DNA of 33,942 nt from the NCBI GenBank assembly GCA_030682075.1, contig JAUXRH010000142.1:1-33942 (forward strand), in the 5' to 3' direction. The notes below the pieces were generated by a model. It saw nothing but the letters and a program-made list of their open reading frames with translations. It did not search any database and had not been told where the DNA came from. How positions within the stretch are numbered: position 1 is the first letter of the stretch; each line of letters begins with the position of its first letter. The position numbers and the translations under genes were made by a program. Source of the stretch: Nitrosomonas sp. Its GTDB lineage: Bacteria; Pseudomonadota; Gammaproteobacteria; Burkholderiales; Nitrosomonadaceae. This document shows positions 26,560-33,942 of this stretch, one piece after another.

Positions 26560-27468
26560 TCAGAAAAGCAATGGCAACGCATTACGTAGAGTAATGTGAG
26601 GCTGCCACCCGGGAAGTGCTTCAATTAGTGGTTTATTATTACACAGCCAGTTTGGATGTTGTAATTCTCTTACTTTTCCTGGGGTCAACATAGGCGCATA
26701 GTCAAAAATCATTGCTAACCACAAATTTGCATAAGCAATCAGATGAACTAATGATGTCGGGATGGTAATGCAGCGTACAGAATGCCCCCAAATTTCCTGG
26801 GTAATGGTGGCTATTGATTGGTAACTGTATCCTTCTGGATTTCCATCATCAAGCTCATAGATTCCATTAGAAGGTGTAATCGCTGAAAGCCAGCATTGTA
26901 TGGCAGCAACAAGATCGTCAATATGCAATAGACTGAAATTATTTGACGGGCTACCAACTACCGGCAATAATCCATGGCGCGTTGCACTGAAAACAGGTTT
27001 CAGCTCTTTATCGCCAGCACCATAAACCGCTGTTGGTCTAAAAATAGTCCATTGTCCGTCTGGATAGTAAACTACAGACTGCTCAGCCATCAGTTTACTT
27101 TCTGCGTACCAGGAAAGCTGAGGTTCTCTTGCGGCCAATGAAGAGATAAGGAGAAAACGAGGTTTTACTTTTTGCAGAGTTGCCGCTTGTACCAGATTTG
27201 ACGTTCCAGTTACGTTGGTGTTAATAAAAGCTTTAAGAGAGTTTCCTCGCACCGAGCCAGCACAATGAATAACAGAATCAGCACCGTGAACCAGTTCAAG
27301 TAATGCTGATTGGTTATTCAAGTCCCCATTTATCCATTGTATAGATTCTTGATCATTACGCGGGCTTCTTGTTAAAGCTCGGACTTTATAGCCATTCTTA
27401 ATGAGATTATCTAAAATCGCTCTACCAATAAAACCAGTAGCGCCTGTTAACGCGATGATTCCAGGCAT
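26560..27468 (-). CDS. NAD(P)-dependent epimerase/dehydratase (extended SDR); CerR-like ceramide reductase candidate
   Basis: 302 aa; GATGFIGRAILDNLIKNGYKVRALTRSP, HCAGSVRG, SWYAESKLMAEQSVV (YxxxK). Confidence 0.85.
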   Translation of the reverse strand: MPGIIALTGATGFIGRAILDNLIKNGYKVRALTRSPRNDQESIQWINGDLNNQSALLELVHGADSVIHCAGSVRGNSLKAFINTNVTGTSNLVQAATLQKVKPRFLLISSLAAREPQLSWYAESKLMAEQSVVYYPDGQWTIFRPTAVYGAGDKELKPVFSATRHGLLPVVGSPSNNFSLLHIDDLVAAIQCWLSAITPSNGIYELDDGNPEGYSYQSIATITQEIWGHSVRCITIPTSLVHLIAYANLWLAMIFDYAPMLTPGKVRELQHPNWLCNNKPLIEALPGWQPHITLRNALPLLF

Positions 27469-27474
27469 TACTGG

Positions 27475-29298
27475 TTATCTGTCTCCTGATTCTACAGCGG
27501 ATAATTGATCAGATAAATTTGTACGTTGAATAAATCCTTGACGTGCAGCAAATCGTGATAATTTTCCGGAAGACGTCCGCGGTAATGTGTGTGGTGATAC
27601 CAACTCAACCAGACAATTGACACCAAATGCCATATATATAAGCTGTTGTAGTCTGTTGATGAGCGACTGACGCTCTGTAGCTGAAGTTAATCTGCACTCT
27701 ATAACCAATACTACTGTTGTTGCCCCATCAGCAGCATTTATGCCAAAGGCAGAAGCCTCACGAGATCGTATCTCTGCTTGTTGCTCTGCTAACTCTTCAA
27801 CATCTTGTGCGCGAATATTGCGGCCATTTACAATAATGACATCAGTACGTCTTCCTGTAATATACAAGTCTCCTTCAAAGAGAAAGCCAATATCGCCGGT
27901 GTCTAACCAGTTTCCAGGTTTTAGTGCTTTCTTGGTTTCCTCTGGATTTTGGAAATAACCTGCCATAACACTGTCGCCATGTACTAATACACTGCCTACC
28001 ATAAAATTTGGCAGTTCTTCACCAGCCTCATTGAAAATTTTAACGGTATGTCCAGGTAACGGTCGACCGCAATTTACAAACTCATTATACTTTCTTCCAT
28101 CAGCTTGTACCCGTACAGCCATTTTTTTATCGACTAATGTTTTTGCATCAATCTTTATACTTTGTGAGCCATGATTAATTCGAGAGAAAGTGACAGCAAG
28201 GGTTGATTCAGCAAGGCCATAACAAGGTAAAAATGCACGCTCATCAAAACCGGCAGAAGAAAACTTCTTCGCAAAACTTCTTAGAGTGCCGGGATTAATC
28301 ATCTCTGCACCGATCCCTGCAGCACGCCAACAACTAAGATCGAGATCCTTTAGATCTGAGTCGCGCACACGCAACGTGCAGAGATTAAGGCCGAAAGGCT
28401 GACTAAATGCAATTGTGCAGCGATTGCGACTAATCAATCGTAACCATTGCAAGGGTCTGATTGCAAAATCACGAGTTGCAAGATAGTCAACGGTGACCTG
28501 CGAAACCATTGGCGCCAAGACTAATCCAACTAAGCCCATATCATGATAAAAAGGCAGCCAGGAAGCTGCGCGATCTCCAGGCTTCATCTCTAAACCGTTC
28601 CGGACAATTCCCTGCATGTTGCTCATTAGTGCGCGTTCTGTAATAACTACCCCACGTGATGCGCGCGTGCTTCCAGATGTAAATTGTAAATAAGCTGTTT
28701 CATCTGGATGATTCGGCTGGAATTCAACTTCCAAAGCAGGAAGCTGTGCAAGTTGGTCCGGCGTGCCGACCCATTTTAGCCCCTTAATATTTTTTGCAGC
28801 TTCTTTAAGGAAGTTCACATAATCAAAATTAGCCAATGCGATATCAGCTTGACCGCTATTTAGCATTCCTTGTAACTGCTGAACATATACAGTATGGCTG
28901 CCAAGATTAACGGGAACAGGCATTGCATAAGGAACTAGTCCCACATAGCGGCATGCAAAGAATAATTCAACAAACTCGGGTGATGTATCCGCAATGATAG
29001 CTACACGGGCGCCACGATTCAAGCCAAAGCCATATAAGCGCTGTGCTGATATACGTGCCTTTTTTCTTAATTCACTATACGGGAGAACTGAGCGCAAATT
29101 TCCTTTTGCGTCATAGAAGTTATATCCCGTTGTTCCACTCGCAGCGTACTCCAAAGCATCGGTCAATGTATTGAAATCTGCTAAGCGTTGTGCTTGCACA
29201 TTGATTGTCGGTGTTGCCGTTATTTGTATTTCGCTTGAAGGTTGAGAATCAAACGCTGGCGTTAGCGGAGCATTCAACTTGGTTATTGTCAAACTCAA
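27475..29298 (-). CDS. Fatty acyl-AMP ligase (AMP-dependent synthetase)
   Basis: 607 aa; AYLQFTSGSTRASRGVVITERALMSN, LPFYHDMGLVGLVL, CYGLAESTLAVTFS, WLDTGDIGFLFEGDLYITGRRTDVIIVNGRN, LPRTSSGKLSR. TTG start preceded by AGGGGAAG. Confidence 0.9.
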   Translation of the reverse strand: MSLTITKLNAPLTPAFDSQPSSEIQITATPTINVQAQRLADFNTLTDALEYAASGTTGYNFYDAKGNLRSVLPYSELRKKARISAQRLYGFGLNRGARVAIIADTSPEFVELFFACRYVGLVPYAMPVPVNLGSHTVYVQQLQGMLNSGQADIALANFDYVNFLKEAAKNIKGLKWVGTPDQLAQLPALEVEFQPNHPDETAYLQFTSGSTRASRGVVITERALMSNMQGIVRNGLEMKPGDRAASWLPFYHDMGLVGLVLAPMVSQVTVDYLATRDFAIRPLQWLRLISRNRCTIAFSQPFGLNLCTLRVRDSDLKDLDLSCWRAAGIGAEMINPGTLRSFAKKFSSAGFDERAFLPCYGLAESTLAVTFSRINHGSQSIKIDAKTLVDKKMAVRVQADGRKYNEFVNCGRPLPGHTVKIFNEAGEELPNFMVGSVLVHGDSVMAGYFQNPEETKKALKPGNWLDTGDIGFLFEGDLYITGRRTDVIIVNGRNIRAQDVEELAEQQAEIRSREASAFGINAADGATTVVLVIECRLTSATERQSLINRLQQLIYMAFGVNCLVELVSPHTLPRTSSGKLSRFAARQGFIQRTNLSDQLSAVESGDR

Positions 29299-29330
29299 GA
29301 TCTTCCCCTCGAAGTAATGGTGTTTGTCAT

Positions 29331-29348
29331 CTTGCTATCTCTAGCAAG
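29331..29348. promoter_or_regulatory. Perfect inverted repeat CTTGCTA-TCTC-TAGCAAG in the leader/promoter of the acyl-AMP ligase operon
   Basis: Exact 7-bp arms, 33 bp upstream of the predicted FAAL start. Confidence 0.45.
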
Positions 29349-29657
29349 GAATTCTGGCTGTGCATGCCAACTCTGATTATTAATCCACATTAACTGATTT
29401 GTTGTTCGTTGGAAAATTGTCATTCAAACGTTGATCGCCGAAGTTGCCTAATAAATATAAGTGTGTCATATTTAACAACTTCGCAGCTTATCTAAGGTGA
29501 ATTTCCCTGTCAAGGCAATAATTAACTGATGTTGCGCTAAAACAACAATCATTCAAGAGCCAATCTTTAACAACTCAATATTGTACCGGATAATTGATCG
29601 AATATTGTTTTTTTATCCTATTTTGAAGTGAGCAAATTTCTTGTTTGATTTTTTTAT

Positions 29658-30788
29658 ATGGATTTAAGAGCCATTGTATTGAGATTAAAAAATTTGGTTA
29701 CAGCAGTGTATTTCCGAGATTTGTTTTTGCGAGGCACGCCATTTTTAGATGTGCGAGCAGAGGACGAGTTTGCTAAAGGTAATTTTCCTCGATCGACTAA
29801 CCATCCGATCCTGAATAATCATGAACGGCATTTGGTCGGCACTTGCTATAAGCAGAAGGGACAGCAGGCAGCAGTTGCGTTAGGCCATCAATTGGTTTGT
29901 GGAGAATTGAAAACGGCTCGTGTACAAAGTTGGTGTGAACTCCTGGCTGCGAATCCTGATACGCATGTGTATTGTTGGCGTGGGGGGATGCGTTCAAATC
30001 TGGCGCGTCAATGGATGCATGAAGCGGGAATGGATATTCCGTTGGTAGAAGGTGGTTATAAAGCGCTTAGGCAGTCATTAATCCAGGTAATTGATGAAGT
30101 AGCGGCTAATGTTCGAATGATCAGAGTGGGTGGAAAGACAGGGGTTGCCAAGTCCCGATTAATTAACCAAGTTTTGCATAGCGTTGATTTAGAAAAACAT
30201 GCGAATCATCGTGGGTCGAGCTTTGGGAAGATGATAAGCCAGCAACCGACGCAGTCTAATTTTGAACATGCGTTAGCTATCGATCTACTACATACAATGG
30301 GTCAAACATCCCAATGGAAAACATTATTTGTTGAGGATGAAAGCAGGAATATTGGCGCAGTTAGTATTCCATTGCTATTTTTCGATGCAATGCGACAGTC
30401 ACAATTAGTACTTATTGAGATGCCATACGAATTTCGTGTGCAACAAATATTACAAGAATATGTAGTTGAAATGCTGAGAAGTTTTGAGGAAAATTATGCT
30501 GAAAGTGGATTTGAACTTTTTAGTAATTATCTGAAAGAGAGTTTGCGGGGAATTCAGAAACGATTGGGCTTGGAGCGCTATAAATCGATTGCCGGATTAT
30601 TAACAGACGCTTTGAAAACTCATTTGAATACGGGCCGCATTCAAGGGCATGAAGCATGGATAATGCGTTTGTTAACTGATTACTATGATCCCATGTATGA
30701 ATACCAGATAAGTAAAAAAAAGGATCTGATCATTTTTAGGGGAAATAATTCAGAAGCCCTGGATTGGGCATTACAATTGGACAGTTGA
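29658..30788 (+). CDS. mnmH: tRNA 2-selenouridine synthase MnmH (SelU)
   Basis: 376 aa; rhodanese-type FLDVRAEDEFAKGNFPRSTNHPILNNHERHLVGTCYKQKGQQAAVALGHQLV and catalytic VYCWRGGMRS. Confidence 0.94.
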   Translation: MDLRAIVLRLKNLVTAVYFRDLFLRGTPFLDVRAEDEFAKGNFPRSTNHPILNNHERHLVGTCYKQKGQQAAVALGHQLVCGELKTARVQSWCELLAANPDTHVYCWRGGMRSNLARQWMHEAGMDIPLVEGGYKALRQSLIQVIDEVAANVRMIRVGGKTGVAKSRLINQVLHSVDLEKHANHRGSSFGKMISQQPTQSNFEHALAIDLLHTMGQTSQWKTLFVEDESRNIGAVSIPLLFFDAMRQSQLVLIEMPYEFRVQQILQEYVVEMLRSFEENYAESGFELFSNYLKESLRGIQKRLGLERYKSIAGLLTDALKTHLNTGRIQGHEAWIMRLLTDYYDPMYEYQISKKKDLIIFRGNNSEALDWALQLDS

Positions 30789-30848
30789 AGATTCTCTGCG
30801 CGACCATAGCTGATGATTTTCCTCTTGAAAAGAGAAATGCCAGCTTTG

Positions 30849-31011
30849 GGAGTCTGTCGGACTTAAGGTTGATCTACTGCGCAAATGGGACAAGCGGTTC
30901 ATATTACCCTGATTTTTCGTTGCATAGAATGACTATGCGCCTCAAAATCCGGCCAATCTGTCCTCGCTTTCCCACTTTGCTCGCTACGAGCACTTAAGTC
31001 CGACAGACTCC
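30849..31011 (-). repeat. Repeat family A, copy 2 (complete, ~163 bp, TIR GGAGTCTGTCGGACTTAAG)
   Basis: Both ends visible: GGAGTCTGTCGGACTTAAG...CTTAAGTCCGACAGACTCC; the interior is the reverse complement of copies 1 and 3. Confidence 0.9.
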
Positions 31012-31035
31012 TGGATGGTTAAATAAATTCTGCCG

Positions 31036-32370
31036 TCACAATACGACTTTGGCCTCTAAATCATGCGCATCAGAATCCGTAATTTCAACCTCAGCAAACT
31101 CACCGGGCTTCAGATGACCGGCATTCGCAATAGAGACCATGCCGTCGATTTCCGGCGCATCCGCCGTACTTCGCGCAATCACCTGATCTTCTTCGACCTC
31201 ATCGATGAGCACGGTCATTTTATGCCCCACTTTACCGGCAAGACGCGCCCGGCTAATTTCTTCCTGCACCTTCATGAAACGCGCCAGGCGTTCTTCTTTG
31301 ATTTCTTCAGCAAGCGGATCGGCAAATGTATTGGCGACCGCACCTGCTACGGGTGAATAAGTAAAGCAGCCAACACGATCCAGTTGCGCTTCCTGTAAAA
31401 ACTGGAGCAATTCCTCAAACTCCGCTTCCGTTTCACCCGGAAAGCCCACAATGAACGTACTGCGCAACGTGATATCAGGACATATCTGTCGCCATTGCTG
31501 GATCCGTGCCAGGTTATTTTCCGCACTCGCCGGGCGTTTCATGGCTTTCAAGATACGTCGATTGGCATGTTGCAAGGGCACATCGAGATAAGGCAGGATT
31601 TTTCCTTCAGCCATCAAGGGAATCAACTCATCGACATGCGGATAGGGATAGACATAATGCATCCGTACCCATATCCCCAGCGCACCTAATGCTTGCGCCA
31701 GTTCGGTGAGCCGTGTTTTTATGGGTCGGCCTTGCCAGAAACCGGTGCGGTATTTGACATCAACACCATAGGCACTGGTATCTTGTGAAATGATCAGTAA
31801 TTCTTTGACACCAGCATTCACCAGGTTTTCTGCTTCATCCATCACCTGATGGATTGGGCGACTCACCAGATCACCGCGCATAGAAGGAATAATACAGAAT
31901 GTACAACGATGATTGCACCCTTCCGAGATTTTTATATAGGCATAATGCTTTGGCGTCAGCCGAATGCCCTGCGGCGGAACCAGGCTGGTAAATGGATCAT
32001 GCGGTTGCGGCAAGTGCCGATGCACGGCCGCCATCACTTCCTGCAATGCATGTGGACCGGTCACTTCCAATACCTGCGGATGTGCCCTCTTAACTACCTC
32101 CCCGTCTTCTTTGGCACCCAGGCAACCGGTCACAATCACCTTGCCATTTTCAGCCAGTGCCTCGCCGATCGTATCCAGCGATTCCTCCACCGCACGATCG
32201 ATAAACCCACAGGTATTGACTACCACCAGATCCGCATCTTCGTAAGAGGGCGAAATACCATAGCCTTCGGCACGTAATTGCGTCAGAATTTGTTCGGAGT
32301 CCACCAGCGCCTTAGGGCAACCCAGTGAGATAAAACCGATTTTTGGAGTAAATTGCTTGAGTGATGACAT
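31036..32370 (-). CDS. rimO: Ribosomal protein S12 methylthiotransferase RimO
   Basis: 444 aa; [27 protein letters not shown], radical [25 protein letters not shown]-terminal TRAM domain. Confidence 0.96.
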   Translation of the reverse strand: MSSLKQFTPKIGFISLGCPKALVDSEQILTQLRAEGYGISPSYEDADLVVVNTCGFIDRAVEESLDTIGEALAENGKVIVTGCLGAKEDGEVVKRAHPQVLEVTGPHALQEVMAAVHRHLPQPHDPFTSLVPPQGIRLTPKHYAYIKISEGCNHRCTFCIIPSMRGDLVSRPIHQVMDEAENLVNAGVKELLIISQDTSAYGVDVKYRTGFWQGRPIKTRLTELAQALGALGIWVRMHYVYPYPHVDELIPLMAEGKILPYLDVPLQHANRRILKAMKRPASAENNLARIQQWRQICPDITLRSTFIVGFPGETEAEFEELLQFLQEAQLDRVGCFTYSPVAGAVANTFADPLAEEIKEERLARFMKVQEEISRARLAGKVGHKMTVLIDEVEEDQVIARSTADAPEIDGMVSIANAGHLKPGEFAEVEITDSDAHDLEAKVVL

Positions 32371-32417
32371 GTATTACCCGAGGTTAAAAATAATGACTAA
32401 AATTAATTTCTGATCAC

Positions 32418-32444
32418 ACTACTCAGTAGTAGACTGACTCAGTC
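32418..32444. promoter_or_regulatory. Two adjacent odd-centred dyads ACTACTCAGTAGT and GACTGACTCAGTC
   Basis: Two perfect palindromes sharing core ACTCAGT, 16 bp apart, in the rimO/EndoU divergent intergenic region. Confidence 0.4.
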
Positions 32445-32521
32445 TCATTTTACTTCATCCACCATTAAAGAATCGCCGATTAATTTTGCCCTCATGCAAT
32501 TGCCTGAAAAAAGGAGGAATA

Positions 32522-33082
32522 ATGATTATTATCAAAACTGGAAGCGTGATACTTACTGGACTATTGGCGCTTTGCCTATGGCCACTTTCAGCCTTGGCAC
32601 AAGTCAACTGTGCCACACTGCCCCATTGGGTTAAGCTGAATAATGGACTGCAAATGAATCAGATCCATGTCTTTTGTGGCGAATGGCAACATGATCGAGC
32701 AAAAGGTTTTCATTCCCGGCCTGACGGGATCAACCCTGCCACTGTCGCAAAATTTACCGTCCAGGATCGACCAAACGCTGCGGGTATCTATACCGGCAAA
32801 TGGTCTTATCAAAATCAGCCGGATAAAAATAAATTTTCATCCCTGTTTCCAGACAACTGCTCAACCGAGCAAGTGCTTAATTCTATCTCCCATGCTTCAA
32901 CCACCACAGATGCCCAATGTCCTCAAGGTGCACCAAGCTGGACAAAATGTGGTCAAAACAAACCCAAGTCCGCTCAGAAAAATTCGATAAAATACTGTAG
33001 TAAAGATGGCCAGTTTTTTACCATCGGCTTTGCGCCACCTCAGAACGGAAAAATTAATACCGCATTCCCAATCTTCCAATGA
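32522..33082 (+). CDS. Exported EndoU-family nuclease-like protein
   Basis: Start ATG 32522 after AAGGAGG; signal peptide MIIIKTGSVILTGLLALCLWPLSALAQ; EndoU-like QIHVFCGEWQHDRAKGFHSRPDG. Six Cys in the predicted mature protein. Confidence 0.75.
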   Translation: MIIIKTGSVILTGLLALCLWPLSALAQVNCATLPHWVKLNNGLQMNQIHVFCGEWQHDRAKGFHSRPDGINPATVAKFTVQDRPNAAGIYTGKWSYQNQPDKNKFSSLFPDNCSTEQVLNSISHASTTTDAQCPQGAPSWTKCGQNKPKSAQKNSIKYCSKDGQFFTIGFAPPQNGKINTAFPIFQ

Positions 33083-33393
33083 ATCAAAGCAGTTTCACAT
33101 GGCCGGGGCGAATTCAAAATGACCCGGCTCATGATCTGATCGTGGCCTATCTTACCATTGACCTGCAGAAAAGCTCGAAATGGACAGAGGAACTTCTACA
33201 GAAAATTCGAGAGGTTAAATCGGGCCTGGTTTCTTCATGGGAACGAACAGGTAACGCCTACTGCCTGCATTTGTATCCCGGGCACATTGAGATTGAGGAA
33301 GATTATGCGGAAGAGACTGGGGGACTCATAAAGGTTTCACTGGATGATTTTGAAGCAGCGGTAATTGCGTGGCAAGCGTTTATAAAAAAATAA
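33079..33393 (+). CDS. Small acidic protein, candidate cognate immunity protein of the EndoU-like protein
   Basis: 104 aa; start overlaps the EndoU stop (ATGA at 33079-33082); SSWERTGNAYCLHLYPGHIEIEEDY...; no signal peptide. Confidence 0.65.
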   Translation: MNQSSFTWPGRIQNDPAHDLIVAYLTIDLQKSSKWTEELLQKIREVKSGLVSSWERTGNAYCLHLYPGHIEIEEDYAEETGGLIKVSLDDFEAAVIAWQAFIKK

Positions 33394-33474
33394 ATTATTA
33401 TCCGTCGTTGGCAGATTGGGTTAATTTAAGGCAGGTTCGATTGTCTCAAGCAGAAACTGCTGTCACAAGGAACT

Positions 33475-33693
33475 TTATATTTTAAACCTGGCTGCATCAA
33501 TAATCGACCAAATATGAAAGATAGCACCGATCACCACGGGAATAATCAATACCGCAAAAAAGTAGTTAACCCCAACAATGATAAAAAATAGCAGTGCCGG
33601 CAAGATACGCCCCTGAACCAGTTGACCCAGTCCGGGAATAAAAAAACTACAGATTGCTGCGAGTACGTTTCCGCCAGAGCCTTGTCCTGTCAT
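33475..33693 (-). CDS. Small integral membrane protein (TM2-like)
   Basis: 72 aa; GGNVLAAICSFFIPGLGQLVQGRILPALLFFIIVGVNYFFAVLIIPVVIGAIFHIWSIIDAARF. Confidence 0.65.
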   Translation of the reverse strand: MTGQGSGGNVLAAICSFFIPGLGQLVQGRILPALLFFIIVGVNYFFAVLIIPVVIGAIFHIWSIIDAARFKI

Positions 33694-33803
33694 AGGAATT
33701 CTCCAGATTAAGTAATATTATTTTTTATCAATACGTTAGATTTTAACATTCAGTGCCGATTTAATACGATGTGATTAAAACAAGTGATTACACGACTAAA
33801 ACG

Positions 33804-33942
33804 CCAGGAGTCTGTCGGACTTAAGTGATCGTAGCGAGCAAAGTGGGAAAGCGAGGACAGATTGGCCGGATTTTGAGGCGCATAGTCATTCTATGCAACG
33901 AAAAATCAGGGTAATATGAACCGCTTGTCCCATTTGCGCAGT
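33804..33942 (+). repeat. Repeat family A, copy 3 (truncated by window edge), CCAGGAGTCTGTCGGACTTAAGTG left end
   Basis: Same orientation as copy 1, inverted relative to copy 2. Near-identical over the visible length. Confidence 0.88.

Noticed and set aside
26523-26624. N-terminal extension of the ACP ORF
   Set aside because: ACP homology begins at the internal ATG (26522); the extension overlaps the SDR 3' end and is not ACP-like.
31849-32277. 142-aa and 93-aa ORFs antisense to rimO
   Set aside because: Overlap the certain rimO CDS; translated products contain mirrored radical SAM codons only.
1-33942. CRISPR array, tRNA or rRNA genes, prophage
   Set aside because: No regularly spaced repeats, cloverleaf-like or rRNA-like segments, or phage structural/integrase genes were recognised.

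Overview
This 33.9 kb window looks like a chromosomal region of a betaproteobacterium; the flagellar/chemotaxis gene content and small repeats suggest Nitrosomonas-like, but that is an inference. From left to right: (i) a minus-strand late-flagellar block, fliC-flaG-fliD-fliS-fliT-fliK-flhB_C-like-ycgR, with a near-consensus sigma-28 promoter upstream of fliC; (ii) a plus-strand signalling block of a receiver-PAS-HisKA_3 kinase plus NarL-type regulator, two GGEEF diguanylate cyclases and an EAL-like/HDOD protein; (iii) a chemotaxis operon containing a membrane-anchored protein with a CheZ-like DxxxQ motif, then cheY-cheA-cheW-mcp-(gap)-cheR-cheD-cheB; (iv) an NlpC/P60 lipoprotein and a DUF4389 protein; (v) a minus-strand four-gene cassette, acyl-AMP ligase - SDR - ACP - alpha-oxoamine synthase, matching the Caulobacter-type ceramide/sphingolipid cassette; (vi) mnmH (selU) and rimO; (vii) an exported EndoU-like nuclease overlapping a small acidic ORF by ATGA, a candidate secreted toxin/immunity pair. 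Three families of small non-autonomous repeats are interspersed: a ~163-bp TIR element (3 copies, one at each window edge), a ~120-180-bp element with GGGCACCTCTAAAA-type ends (3 copies), and a 171-bp MITE with 16-bp TIRs and a CTAA target duplication. The strongest candidates for a second look are the sphingolipid cassette, the EndoU pair and the membrane-anchored CheZ-like protein. No searches were run; family calls come from motif recognition.
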